The notes: generated from the letters alone by a model not told the origin. Positions 47,933-57,010 are shown, numbered from the stretch's first letter. The stretch is 64,000 bases of DNA from Winogradskyella aurantia (GCF_002266855.1 NZ_NGJN01000003.1:1-64000); one strand, 5' to 3'. Numbers and translations are program-made.

Positions 47933-49030
47933 TTAGTAGGAATTTAGGACTTCTATTACAGTTTCAACATTTCTGTAAGACATTACAGGGCTTATGGGCA
48001 AACTTATAATTCTTTTGTGAATTTGCTCTGTTGTGGGCAGATTTAATTTAGAAAATTGCTGCAATGCCGTTTGCTTATGAGGCGGAATTGGATAGTGAAT
48101 TAACCACCCTATTTCATTCTTATCGAGATATTCAATAAAAGCTGCCCTATTTTCCACCTCAACAACAAAGGCATAAAATACGTGGTTTTTAGAACCATTA
48201 TAATACGGTAAACTAATCTTGGGATTTCTTATCTGTTCTAAATAGTATTTTGCCATGTCTTGTCTTTGACCATTATCGCTATCCAATTGCTTTAACTTCA
48301 CCCTTAAAAATGCAGCTTGCAAATCATCTAACCGACTATTATAACCAACAACTAGGTTTTTATACTTTTCCCTACTTCCATAATTTCGGAATAACCTTAG
48401 CGTTTCATAAAGTTGCACATCATTTGTAGTTATCGCCCCTCCATCACCTAATGCCCCTAGATTTTTACTAGGATAGAAACTGAAAGCTGATGCATCAGAT
48501 AAACCCCCAGCCTTTCCATGGTTACAGCTAGCACCATGGGCCTGGGCGGCATCGGCAATGAGCAATATGTTTCGCTCTGTTGTCAAGGTCCTTAAGCCAT
48601 CCACATCGGCGAGTTGGCCATATAGGTGTACCATTATTATTGCCTTTATTTCATCGGATAGTTTGGATTTAATCGAAATAGCATCCAAATTATAGGTCGC
48701 TGGGTTAGGCTCTACCAAAACAGGCTCCAAACCAGCATGCAAAACGGACAGTACAGTTGCGATAAACGTATTGGCCGGTACCAGAACTTTTTCACCTTCT
48801 TTAAGTTTTCCCAAATGGATATAACTTTTTAAGATAAGGGTAAGGGCATCTAAGCCATTTGCTGTTCCAATGCAATATTTAGTACCACAATATGCAGCGA
48901 ATTCTTCCTCAAAGGCCGAAACATTCTCTCCTAAAATATACGTGCCTTGACTTAAAGATTGGCTCAGTATCTCTTGAAACTCCTTTTGATGCCTTTGATT
49001 GATTTTATTTAAGTCAAGAAATTTAATCAT
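47933..49030 (-). CDS. DegT/DnrJ/EryC1-family sugar aminotransferase (FdtB-like)
   Basis: 365 residues, PLP aminotransferase fold I. PLP lysine is Lys189 (SFYPSKNLGALGDGGA), with Asp160 (LIADAAQAHGAS) stacking on the cofactor. FdtB converts the 3-keto sugar made by FdtA to the 3-amino sugar (dTDP-Fuc3N or Qui3N); the pairing with an FdtA-like gene in the locus supports this. ATGA overlap with the upstream FemAB/GNAT gene (49027-49030). Confidence 0.88.
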   Translation of the reverse strand: MIKFLDLNKINQRHQKEFQEILSQSLSQGTYILGENVSAFEEEFAAYCGTKYCIGTANGLDALTLILKSYIHLGKLKEGEKVLVPANTFIATVLSVLHAGLEPVLVEPNPATYNLDAISIKSKLSDEIKAIIMVHLYGQLADVDGLRTLTTERNILLIADAAQAHGASCNHGKAGGLSDASAFSFYPSKNLGALGDGGAITTNDVQLYETLRLFRNYGSREKYKNLVVGYNSRLDDLQAAFLRVKLKQLDSDNGQRQDMAKYYLEQIRNPKISLPYYNGSKNHVFYAFVVEVENRAAFIEYLDKNEIGWLIHYPIPPHKQTALQQFSKLNLPTTEQIHKRIISLPISPVMSYRNVETVIEVLNSY

Positions 49031-49983
49031 GCCAATGTGATTTTATAGAAATCCTGGTTGTATTCGAGGCAACCAAGTTCTTTTTTTTGTCTTAGCAAGC
49101 CTTTATTATAGCCCAAAGGCTTTGCGGTGTCTCTTACTGTGCCCATAGAAAAAAAGTGCTTTCCCTCGGTTTGAAACTTAAAAATAAGGCTTAAAAAAAG
49201 ATACTCCAAGGCCCGCTCCTTTTCTCCTAATTTTGTTGTAGCGCCATATTGTGATTTTACGATACGACCTTTATCGAAAATAGTAATCCCTGCCAGTAAC
49301 TCATCCTTGAGATAAATATTAAATTGCTTCACTTCATTTTTGAACCTCGCCTTTAAAAGTTCTATTTCAGATAAGGTATGCACTGGAGTCGTATTGTGTT
49401 TCTCTGCCAATCGTGGTATCAAGACCTCGGTCCAAAATAAGCCAAAGTCATTCACTTCCTCAATTAAAAATCCTTTGTCCTGGTTTTTGTTGAAGTGCTT
49501 CATCTTTGTTTTGTGAATAGTAAAGGGTTTAGCGTAGTTAACAGCAAATATCCTATCCTTCCTATACCGTTCAACATTCAAATTTTTTAGGCATCTAATG
49601 ATATGTCTTGTGTTTTCGGTTTGATAAAATTCTGGTGTGATTTTAATATCCAAAGATTTTATGCCGTGTCTAGCTAAAAACTCTAAGACAGAACTTAAGA
49701 TATCATCTATTTCAATAAAACTTAAATCGGGCTTAAAAACAAAACCACCATAGGTTAAACCTTGATGTGAAAATACTGTTTCGCCTACTCTATTCGCCGG
49801 TAAAACGGCAAGCAACACCTCATTGTCAAAAACCATTATTGAATAGTCCAAGAATTGATGTTGGTGGTATTCCATAAAATCACGACGAAACAAAAATGTA
49901 GCCTCTGGTGATGCTTTAACAAGGGTATCCCACTGCGTCTTTCTTTCCTTGGTGTATATGGAAACGTGATATTTCGCCATCAA
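49027..49983 (-). CDS. FemAB/GNAT-like acyltransferase
   Basis: 318 residues, soluble. The N-terminal part (WDTLVKASPEATFLFRRDFM) and the C-terminal KFQTEGKHFFSMGTVRDTAK with NKGLLRQKKELGC resemble GNAT or FemAB-type enzymes that attach acetyl or aminoacyl groups to sugars. It could modify the 3-amino sugar made by the next gene, but the expected FdtC acetyltransferase is a different, hexapeptide-repeat fold. Start chosen at 49983; a second Met follows at once. Confidence 0.7.
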   Translation of the reverse strand: MMAKYHVSIYTKERKTQWDTLVKASPEATFLFRRDFMEYHQHQFLDYSIMVFDNEVLLAVLPANRVGETVFSHQGLTYGGFVFKPDLSFIEIDDILSSVLEFLARHGIKSLDIKITPEFYQTENTRHIIRCLKNLNVERYRKDRIFAVNYAKPFTIHKTKMKHFNKNQDKGFLIEEVNDFGLFWTEVLIPRLAEKHNTTPVHTLSEIELLKARFKNEVKQFNIYLKDELLAGITIFDKGRIVKSQYGATTKLGEKERALEYLFLSLIFKFQTEGKHFFSMGTVRDTAKPLGYNKGLLRQKKELGCLEYNQDFYKITLA

Positions 49984-50105
49984 TCAAAAATAATCTTAAT
50001 TAATAATTAAGCTAACAACCATCTCATAAAATTTCCAAACGCCTAGAGTAATTTAAACGGTCTAGATTAAAAAATTCATATTCATAAATGTAATATCTGA
50101 AAGAT

Positions 50106-50185
50106 AGGAGGTTAAGATGATATTTTTAAAAAGCTTACGTTTGTTTTGCAACGCACCTATTTCTCACTTGATTCTAGGGTCTTAA
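50106..50185 (+). other. Possible 22-codon ORF with canonical Shine-Dalgarno
   Basis: AGGAGG (50106-50111) lies 5 bases before ATG at 50117; the frame MIFLKSLRLFCNAPISHLIL continues two residues more, then stops at 50183-50185. It overlaps the 3' end of the sulfatase gene in antisense. The 13-mer AGGAGGTTAAGAT is shared with the rpsU leader. May be chance. Confidence 0.2.
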
Positions 50186-51593
50186 AAACCGCATTGTCAT
50201 TTTCATCAATCACAACATAAATTCCCAATGGTGCATTCTTATCAACGGCTAAATAACTCCTATCGTCTTGTAAGTTTCTTAATAATGATTTGTCCTCACT
50301 GAGATAAGTAAATAAGGTTCTAAATAAATTAACGGATGTTTTTAAATCTTTGTCATATTGATTTGGGTTTTCAGGCCATTTAATTGCCAAAAGTGATGAA
50401 AACATTGAAAATGTATTATCCCTGTTTTTGGGCTTTTCGCTCGATTGTGTTGAATAGTCATAACCTACAAAGCCACCGTGATCTGCTGCAATAATGATTA
50501 AAGCGTCTGAATCGTACTTATTGATTAAACTGATTGTCCCTTTTAACCACAAATTTGCCTCTTTTAAGCGATTCAAATATTTTTCACGTTCTAAATCTTT
50601 TCCCTCGGATGAAGATTTCCATGTTGATATATGGCCGGGGATAATCCGTTCAACAAAGTAAAAGTTATTTTCTTTTCTATTGGATTTTATGGCAGTTTCC
50701 AAAGCTGAATTTACATCTCTTTTAAATCCAACGTCCTTAATTATAATTGGCAAGTCATCATAAGATATATTGCAATAGTCATAACCTAATTTAGGTCTAT
50801 TTGCGAGCAAATACGGTTTTTCTAAAATCAATGACGTCGCATAACCGTTAGTTTTAAAAATTGACAGTACTGGATTTTCAGAAACAATAACATCCCTTGC
50901 ATATAAGAGTTCCTTATTAATGTTTGCAGTGCCATTATAATAATGATGTTTCATAGCGAACATAGAACTGTTAGAACTTAATGTAGAGAAATAATTACTT
51001 CTGAAATTAGGATATACTTTAAAATTATTTTCTGATAGGAATTTACTAAAATCACTATTGTCTTGGGAATAATTGCCCCGAGGCAATTCAGACAAACCAA
51101 CATAACCATCTGGCTGAATGAGATAGATATTTGGTTTTTTTTTGAATTTAACAGCTTCGATTTTATCTGGTTGACTTAACCATTTATCATCATAACTAAA
51201 ATATCTGTAAAGAGTTGGTACAAGGAAAATGAGTCCAACTAAAGCTAATATAAACTGCAACTGGATTACTCTTTTGATATACTTAAATAACACAAACGTT
51301 AAAGCAAATGCAATTAAACAAACTACTAGAAGTATTTTCTTTTTAAAACCATAAGTACTGTAAACTAGTAAGCCTGCAAATACGGAGACGTTTAAAAACG
51401 AAAAAATCTGTAGGTGATATTTCCTAATAATCCCTATCTGTTTGGAAACAAAACATAAACCTAAAAAAGACATAATGGGCAAGCCTATAAAGCCCAAAAT
51501 CAAAAAAAGAAATTGATACCAGGACGTAATCAATGTGTGGTTAGATGTGTACAAATAAATCAACGGATATAAACCAGCTGATAAACCTGCCAT
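50157..51593 (-). CDS. Membrane-bound sulfatase-like (alkaline phosphatase superfamily) protein
   Basis: 478 residues. Four or five N-terminal membrane helices (about 22-48, 62-80, 87-105, 112-128) are followed by a periplasmic sulfatase-type domain with IYLIQPDGYVG (Asp162), a Ser/Thr-rich nucleophile loop SNYFSTLSSNSSMFA, and IIAADHGGFVGYD with the metal-binding Asp-His. Members with this build transfer phosphoethanolamine or phosphoglycerol, or act as lipid-linked glycan hydrolases. The true reaction is not known. It is 55 bp downstream of the NoeA-like methyltransferase. Confidence 0.8.
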   Translation of the reverse strand: MAGLSAGLYPLIYLYTSNHTLITSWYQFLFLILGFIGLPIMSFLGLCFVSKQIGIIRKYHLQIFSFLNVSVFAGLLVYSTYGFKKKILLVVCLIAFALTFVLFKYIKRVIQLQFILALVGLIFLVPTLYRYFSYDDKWLSQPDKIEAVKFKKKPNIYLIQPDGYVGLSELPRGNYSQDNSDFSKFLSENNFKVYPNFRSNYFSTLSSNSSMFAMKHHYYNGTANINKELLYARDVIVSENPVLSIFKTNGYATSLILEKPYLLANRPKLGYDYCNISYDDLPIIIKDVGFKRDVNSALETAIKSNRKENNFYFVERIIPGHISTWKSSSEGKDLEREKYLNRLKEANLWLKGTISLINKYDSDALIIIAADHGGFVGYDYSTQSSEKPKNRDNTFSMFSSLLAIKWPENPNQYDKDLKTSVNLFRTLFTYLSEDKSLLRNLQDDRSYLAVDKNAPLGIYVVIDENDNAVFKTLESSEK

Positions 51594-51648
51594 AGTCCCT
51601 AAAAAATATTGACTATTTAGATATGGTCTGTTTTTATTATTCAGTTTT

Positions 51649-53031
51649 TTAACTTTTGGTTTCTAATAAATACAACACGCGCTCTGAATCTAAAATAGTT
51701 TCTTTTTGTTTAATATTGAAAAAAGCACCGTAAGCACTCTCAAAGCTTTCTATTGAATAATAATCGAAATGATTTTCAAATTCTCGCTTAGATTTTAAAA
51801 GACGTTGCACCCACGAATCCTCACGTTTCGGAAATTCAATAATTACATACTTGGAAAAGCTACTAAAAAATAGAGCAGAATTATGAAAAGGCACATTACC
51901 AGATAATGAAATGTGGTGTATCACGGCTAAAGCCAAGGTAATCTCTGGCGAAAATACTTTGACTCTTTCTAAAAATGAAAAGCGCTCTGTATTATTGAAT
52001 CCAATAGCTGGTGATGGATTTAATATATCTAGGACAAAAGGAAGCATAAATTCTTCCTTGTTCATTTTCATCGTTTTATGGTTAAGGTCCACGGAATTAT
52101 TGTCAATGTCGCAGACCAATGCGGTTTCAACATAGTGTTCCAATTTCCTTACAAACGTACCATCATTTCCTCCAATGTCAACCAAGGTTTTTGGTTGTAT
52201 AGCGTTGACCCAATCATTAATAATCCTAGATTTTTCAATGAATGCCTCGTCCGAATAATTGATTTTATCGTAATAATTACCCCATTCCGAAGTTTCCTTA
52301 AGTTCTAGTTTCTTAATGTAATTGTAAAGACTCTCAATAATATTAAACTGTCCCTTTTTTGACAGTTTCGCTGCTTTTGCCTCATCTTTATAATCTTCAT
52401 TATGCTTGTCTTCTAACTTGGCCAACAAATGGATGTTGGAATATAATAGGGGACTCAATTTGGTCTTTAAGGGCAACATAGAGCTTATCATCTTTACAGG
52501 AATACCGTCAATAAAATTACTAAGCATCTTTAACTGCTGTGCGCCATGATAGTGTGCCAGAACCAATGGCCCAAAAAAATGGGTAATAAACTGCTTGTAA
52601 GCACGCCATGGCGAATTCTCAATGTAAAAATCAAACGATAAGGTGTCTATAAATACAGCTTTACCTTTATGAAACGTAATATTGAATGCCGTAGCATCTT
52701 TTAGTGTAAAGTCATGCTCTAAACTGTACTTTTGAATTTTTAAGGTTAGTAAAGCAGCCTCTTTGTACATATTAAAACTCCACTCGTAAGGATACGTTAT
52801 AAAGGGAATTTTATCTGCTTGAAGGACAATGGTTTCATCTGAATTTGAAACTTCTTTATGGGAAATGAGCAGGCCATTTTTGATTAAGCCCTGGTAAAAA
52901 CCACTTTGGGTAAGTGCCTTGTATTGTTTAAAATAAATGGGGTTTATAGCTCTTTTTATGTCTCCTCCCTCTATAAAAACATAACCCGAAGGATCTCTAA
53001 ATGAAGAAGAATGAGGATTTTTAGCATTCAC
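51649..53031 (-). CDS. NoeA-like SAM-dependent methyltransferase with kinase-like N-terminal half
   Basis: 460 residues. The C-terminal half holds a SAM-binding motif I (KTLVDIGGNDGTFVRK, about 282-296) followed by CDIDNN. The N-terminal half (about 1-240) resembles nodulation-protein NoeA family proteins (ITYPYEWSFNMYKEAALLTL) and also shows LKDATAFNITFHKGKAVFID: Asp112, Asn117 and Asp129 have the spacing of an aminoglycoside-phosphotransferase catalytic loop and metal-binding Asp. It overlaps neither neighbour but starts 5 bp after the small membrane gene. Acceptor unknown. Confidence 0.75.
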   Translation of the reverse strand: MNAKNPHSSSFRDPSGYVFIEGGDIKRAINPIYFKQYKALTQSGFYQGLIKNGLLISHKEVSNSDETIVLQADKIPFITYPYEWSFNMYKEAALLTLKIQKYSLEHDFTLKDATAFNITFHKGKAVFIDTLSFDFYIENSPWRAYKQFITHFFGPLVLAHYHGAQQLKMLSNFIDGIPVKMISSMLPLKTKLSPLLYSNIHLLAKLEDKHNEDYKDEAKAAKLSKKGQFNIIESLYNYIKKLELKETSEWGNYYDKINYSDEAFIEKSRIINDWVNAIQPKTLVDIGGNDGTFVRKLEHYVETALVCDIDNNSVDLNHKTMKMNKEEFMLPFVLDILNPSPAIGFNNTERFSFLERVKVFSPEITLALAVIHHISLSGNVPFHNSALFFSSFSKYVIIEFPKREDSWVQRLLKSKREFENHFDYYSIESFESAYGAFFNIKQKETILDSERVLYLLETKS

Positions 53032-53036
53032 TAGAA

Positions 53037-53231
53037 CTATTTGTTTTCTGAGTCTGAATCCTTGACATCAATATCGTCAAAGACATCATCCTTATGAGCT
53101 TTGGCTATCCCTAAAAAAACCTTTATTTTATGCATAAGATTTTTAGAAAAAAGAACTACACCTGCCACTGCCGCTATAATAGTTTGAATAATCATAGCAC
53201 CCAAGCCTGGATCAAAATATAAAAAGTACAT
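53037..53231 (-). CDS. Small single-span membrane protein of a glycan-locus trio
   Basis: 64 residues. MYFLYFDPGLGAMIIQTIIA leads into one membrane helix (about 13-30), then a charged cytoplasmic tail ending DIDVKDSDSENK. Small proteins beginning YFDPGLG...I(I/V)Q are found next to NoeA-like methyltransferases and membrane sulfatase-like proteins in other genomes, to my recollection. No biochemical function known. A -7 box lies directly upstream. Confidence 0.7.
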   Translation of the reverse strand: MYFLYFDPGLGAMIIQTIIAAVAGVVLFSKNLMHKIKVFLGIAKAHKDDVFDDIDVKDSDSENK

Positions 53232-53245
53232 AGCTCTTGTTTTTA

Positions 53246-53253
53246 CAAATATA
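53246..53253 (-). promoter_or_regulatory. Candidate -7 box of the small protein-methyltransferase-sulfatase operon
   Basis: TATATTTG on the - strand, 14 bases before the ATG. The nearest TTG (53280-53278) is 24 bases away, a long spacer. Confidence 0.5.
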
Positions 53254-53283
53254 ACGGTTCTAAAATTTATTACTGTTCAAAAA

Positions 53284-53313
53284 AAAGAGAAACACTTTTT
53301 AGTATTTCTCTTT
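53284..53313 (-). terminator. typA terminator
   Basis: AAAGAGAAACACT pairs with 53301-53313 (one mismatch, 4-base loop). The - strand continues into a T run. Confidence 0.75.
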
Positions 53314-53326
53314 CCCTTTTTTTTGT

Positions 53327-55126
53327 CTATAAACTCTTACTCCGTTTTCTATCAACCTCTTTTAGCAATACCTTTCGAAGTCTTAGGTGATTTGGTGTTA
53401 CCTCAACATATTCATCTTTTTGGATATATTCCAAAGCTTCCTCCAAAGAAAACTTAATTGCAGGCACTATTCTGGCCTTGTCATCTGCACCAGACGAGCG
53501 TACGTTACTCAACTTCTTAGTTTTGGTAACATTAACAACCATGTCATCCCCTCGTGAATTTTCACCAATAACTTGGCCTTCATAAATATCCTCACCAGGA
53601 TCCACGAAGAACTTACCGCGATCCTGAAGTTTATCAATGGAATACGGAATGGCCTGACCGTTTTCCATAGACACTAAAGATCCGTTTTGACGCTCGGGAA
53701 TACCACCTTTCAATGGTTGGTATTCTTTGAATCTATGAGCCATAATAGCTTCACCAGCCGTAGCTGTGAGTAACTGATTACGCAAACCAATAATACCACG
53801 AGACGGTACAATAAATTGGCATACCATACGGTCGCCTTTGGCTTCCATACTTATCATTTCACCCTTTCTCATAGTAACCATTTCAATGGCTTTACCAGAG
53901 ACTTCTTCAGGTAAATCTATAGTCATTTCCTCAAACGGCTCGCATTTAACACCATCAATCTCCTTAATGATAACCTGTGGCTGACCGATTTGAAGCTCAT
54001 AACCTTCACGTCTCATGGTCTCAATAAGAACCGAAAGGTGTAATACACCTCGACCAAAGACCATAAACTTGTCTGCACTGTCAGTATCCTCAACCCTAAG
54101 AGCGAGATTTTTTTCTAGCTCTTTTGTAAGACGTTCCTTAATGTGACGTGATGTAACGTACTTTCCATCCTTTCCAAAGAAAGGTGAATCATTGATAGTA
54201 AATAACATGCTCATAGTAGGTTCATCGATAGCAATTGTAGCTAATCCTTCTGGTTGCTCAAAGTCGGCTACAGTATCACCAATTTCAAAGCCTTCTAAAC
54301 CAACAATAGCACAGATATCACCTGCTTCAACTTGTTCAATCTTTCTTCTTCCCAAACCTTCAAAGGTATGTAGTTCCTTTATTTTGGATTTTTTAATATC
54401 ACCATTTCGCTTGACCAAAGAAATGGGTTGACCAGCCTTTAAGGTGCCACGTGTTAAGCGGCCAATTGCAATTCGTCCCGTAAAGGAGGAAAAATCAAGT
54501 GATGTAATTAACATTTGGGTTGTTCCTTCTTGAATCTTTGGTTCAGGTATGTGTTCTATAACCATATCCAACAAAGGCTCTATATTATCCGTGGGATGTT
54601 GCCAATCCTCACTCATCCAATTTTGTTTAGCAGACCCGTATACCGTCGGGAAATCTAATTGCCATTCTTCTGCACCTAATTCAAACATGAGATCAAAAAC
54701 CTTTTCGTGAACTTCTTCTGGAGTGCAGTTTTCCTTATCAACTTTATTGATAACCACACAAGGTTTTAAACCTAAATCAATAGCCTTCTGCAATACAAAA
54801 CGAGTCTGTGGCATAGGCCCTTCAAACGCGTCTACTAACAATAAGACACCATCAGCCATATTCAATACACGTTCCACTTCACCACCAAAATCGGCGTGAC
54901 CAGGAGTGTCAATAATATTTATTTTGGTATCCTTGTAAACTACAGAAACATTCTTAGATGTAATTGTAATTCCACGTTCGCGTTCTAAATCATTATTATC
55001 TAGAATTAAATCGCCTGTATTCTCATTCTCACGGAACAGTTGACAATAGTGCATGATTTTATCTACCAATGTAGTTTTACCATGGTCAACGTGGGCAATT
55101 ATTGCGATATTTTTAATATTAGTCAT
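53327..55126 (-). CDS. typA: Ribosome-associated GTPase TypA/BipA
   Basis: 599 residues. P-loop [10 protein letters not shown] (11-20), [16 protein letters not shown] and NKVD motifs, then EF-G-like domains II, III and V and the TypA C-terminal domain. It binds the ribosome in a GTP-dependent way and supports assembly and growth under cold and stress. A single gene with its own terminator and a likely -7 box at 55149-55156. Confidence 0.97.
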   Translation of the reverse strand: MTNIKNIAIIAHVDHGKTTLVDKIMHYCQLFRENENTGDLILDNNDLERERGITITSKNVSVVYKDTKINIIDTPGHADFGGEVERVLNMADGVLLLVDAFEGPMPQTRFVLQKAIDLGLKPCVVINKVDKENCTPEEVHEKVFDLMFELGAEEWQLDFPTVYGSAKQNWMSEDWQHPTDNIEPLLDMVIEHIPEPKIQEGTTQMLITSLDFSSFTGRIAIGRLTRGTLKAGQPISLVKRNGDIKKSKIKELHTFEGLGRRKIEQVEAGDICAIVGLEGFEIGDTVADFEQPEGLATIAIDEPTMSMLFTINDSPFFGKDGKYVTSRHIKERLTKELEKNLALRVEDTDSADKFMVFGRGVLHLSVLIETMRREGYELQIGQPQVIIKEIDGVKCEPFEEMTIDLPEEVSGKAIEMVTMRKGEMISMEAKGDRMVCQFIVPSRGIIGLRNQLLTATAGEAIMAHRFKEYQPLKGGIPERQNGSLVSMENGQAIPYSIDKLQDRGKFFVDPGEDIYEGQVIGENSRGDDMVVNVTKTKKLSNVRSSGADDKARIVPAIKFSLEEALEYIQKDEYVEVTPNHLRLRKVLLKEVDRKRSKSL

Positions 55127-55148
55127 ATACCAATTTATTTTAAGCGCG

Positions 55149-55156
55149 CAAAGGTA
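55149..55156 (-). promoter_or_regulatory. Candidate -7 box of typA
   Basis: TACCTTTG on the - strand, 22 bases upstream of the ATG. No well-placed TTG. Confidence 0.45.
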
Positions 55157-55185
55157 ACTCTTATAATCCTCATATCGTTAATTAT

Positions 55186-55320
55186 ATGTTATATTTTAAG
55201 CACCATATGATTAGAGTTAATAACTTACTCAATGATTTCAAGTATAAGCCTGATGCGATCGAATTCCATCAACTGCTATTTGGGCTATTACATCTGAAAT
55301 CTAAAGTTTTAAACAGATGA
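55186..55320 (+). CDS. Possible small ORF coupled to the membrane protein gene
   Basis: 44 codons from ATG 55186 (or 37 from 55207), reading MIRVNNLLNDFKYKPDAIEF and HQLLFGLLHLKSKVLNR. The TGA stop overlaps the ATG of the next gene (ATGA), which is typical of translational coupling. The amphipathic, protein-like composition favours a real peptide, but there is no recognised family. Confidence 0.3.
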   Translation: MLYFKHHMIRVNNLLNDFKYKPDAIEFHQLLFGLLHLKSKVLNR

Positions 55321-55676
55321 ATACAATTAGTAAATACACCAAGTTTATACCTTATCTCTATTTTATTTCTGTCATTATTTATTGGTTTACTGCCGTAAAT
55401 AGAAATCAGGGCAGTTCCGCTTACATTATTTTATTATTAGGCCTGCCATTTTTATGGCAGTTGGTTAAACCTAATCGAAAGCTAAATTTTTCATTGGGTA
55501 TTGTATTTGTCTGTCTTTCCTCCTACTTAATATTGGCCTATTTATCGGATTTATTGAACATTGTTCAATGGAAGGATTCCACCAAAAAATTTCTTTTCTT
55601 AGGAGGTTTACTTGTTGTTGGTAATTTTATAATGTCACTTTGGATAATACGGAATAGTATAAAAAAGGTGTTTTAA
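55317..55676 (+). CDS. Small inner-membrane protein of unknown function
   Basis: 119 residues with four membrane helices (about 9-25, 33-46, 54-72, 90-108) and no charged domain. I do not recognise a family. It ends 36 bp before kdsA; a -7 box in that gap suggests kdsA has its own promoter. Confidence 0.7.
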   Translation: MNTISKYTKFIPYLYFISVIIYWFTAVNRNQGSSAYIILLLGLPFLWQLVKPNRKLNFSLGIVFVCLSSYLILAYLSDLLNIVQWKDSTKKFLFLGGLLVVGNFIMSLWIIRNSIKKVF

Positions 55677-55681
55677 AATGT

Positions 55682-55689
55682 TATCTTTG
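55682..55689 (+). promoter_or_regulatory. Candidate -7 box of kdsA
   Basis: TATCTTTG, 23 bases upstream of the ATG at 55713; perfect -7 consensus but no TTG at the normal distance. Confidence 0.45.
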
Positions 55690-55712
55690 CCACTTAATAT
55701 AAGCCTTATTTA

Positions 55713-56522
55713 ATGTTAGTTCCTAAGTTAAAGCACAGCAATTCCAATAATTTCTTTTTGCTCTGTGGCCCTTGTGCCATAGAAGGTGAAGATATGGCAC
55801 TTCAAATTGCTGAAAAAGTTGTACGTATTACAGATAAACTTGAAATTCCTTATGTCTTTAAAGGAAGTTTTAAAAAAGCCAACCGAAGTAGAATTGATAG
55901 TTTTACGGGTATTGGTGATGAAAAGGCCTTAAAAATACTGCGAAAGGTTTCAGAAACGTTTGATATCCCCACCGTTACCGATATTCATGAAGTCTCAGAT
56001 GCAGCTATGGCTGCAGAATATGTAGATGTATTGCAGATTCCTGCGTTTTTAGTTAGGCAAACAGATTTAGTTGTGGCTGCGGCTAAAACCGGTAAAGTCG
56101 TCAACTTAAAAAAGGGGCAGTTTATGAGTCCTGAATCTATGAAACACGCCGTACAAAAAGTAAAGGATTCAGGCAACGAAAAGGCTTGGATTACAGATAG
56201 AGGTACTATGTTTGGCTATCAAGATATGATTGTAGATTTTAGAGGTATTCCAACTATGAGACAATACGCCCCCACAGTTTTGGATGTTACCCATTCGCTT
56301 CAGCAACCCAACCAATCGGCCGGTGTCACCGGTGGGCGACCAGAAATGATAGAAACCATTGCGCGCGCTGGCGTAGTAAATAATGTGGACGGTTTATTTA
56401 TAGAAACGCATTTTGACCCAGCCAATGCCAAAAGTGATGGTGCCAATATGTTGCATTTAGATAATTTGGAAGGGCTGCTAAAAAACTTAGTGGCCATAAG
56501 GCAATTGGTCACCTCTTTCTAA
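55713..56522 (+). CDS. kdsA: 3-deoxy-8-phosphooctulonate synthase (Kdo-8-P synthase)
   Basis: 269 residues. It condenses PEP and arabinose-5-phosphate in the synthesis of Kdo, the inner-core sugar of LPS. CGPCAIEGED, KGSFKKANRSRIDSFTG, VNLKKGQFMSP and DVTHSLQQPN are family motifs. Cys21 in CGPC occupies the metal-binding position, so the enzyme is of the metal-dependent class; the E. coli type has Asn there. It overlaps the convergent DUF1801 gene by 14 bp. Confidence 0.95.
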   Translation: MLVPKLKHSNSNNFFLLCGPCAIEGEDMALQIAEKVVRITDKLEIPYVFKGSFKKANRSRIDSFTGIGDEKALKILRKVSETFDIPTVTDIHEVSDAAMAAEYVDVLQIPAFLVRQTDLVVAAAKTGKVVNLKKGQFMSPESMKHAVQKVKDSGNEKAWITDRGTMFGYQDMIVDFRGIPTMRQYAPTVLDVTHSLQQPNQSAGVTGGRPEMIETIARAGVVNNVDGLFIETHFDPANAKSDGANMLHLDNLEGLLKNLVAIRQLVTSF

Positions 56523-56880
56523 TCAATTTAAAGGGATTGATATTTATTTCTAGTTGTTTTTGAATAACATATGCAACAACTTGGTCGTTGATGTCATCAA
56601 CAGATTTATAGCGCAGTGACATTACCGTTTTACGATTGGTGCTAACAAAATAGCTTTTATACTTTTCAAAACGTTCTCCATGCCAAAACGCCAAATCTAC
56701 ATAGTCTTTAGTTTGATTTAAATAGCAAAGTGGTATCCCGTTGGCATAATAGAATGGTAACCGCCATTTAAATAACAACTCGGTATTGGGTGCAATAGCC
56801 TCAATAATCGTTTGAAGTTGCAAAAGAATAGACCTAAAAGGTTCGTTTTGATTTAATATGTAATCTTCTGCTGGATTCAT
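56509..56880 (-). CDS. DUF1801 domain protein
   Basis: 123 residues, soluble, one YdhG/DUF1801 domain (LQTIIEAIAPNTELLFKWRLPFYYANGIPLCYL, then VDLAFWHGERFEK and MSLRYKSVDDIND). Iron-chaperone-like fold; function not established. Divergent from the FIST operon across a 130-bp gap. Confidence 0.85.
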   Translation of the reverse strand: MNPAEDYILNQNEPFRSILLQLQTIIEAIAPNTELLFKWRLPFYYANGIPLCYLNQTKDYVDLAFWHGERFEKYKSYFVSTNRKTVMSLRYKSVDDINDQVVAYVIQKQLEININPFKLIRKR

Positions 56881-57010
56881 ATTTTACACTGCCTAATTTA
56901 AGCGCAATAAATAATTCTGCTATTTTTTAGGAATACACAAGAGAATTTTCATTATTTTTAACTACTTCACAATAAAAATAATTAATCATTTAAAAGTAGA
57001 TAAAAATACT

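Noticed and set aside
49985..49992. TATTTTTG box upstream of the FemAB/GNAT gene on the - strand
   Set aside because: It ends one base before the start codon, so transcription would begin inside the coding sequence; the promoter must lie elsewhere.
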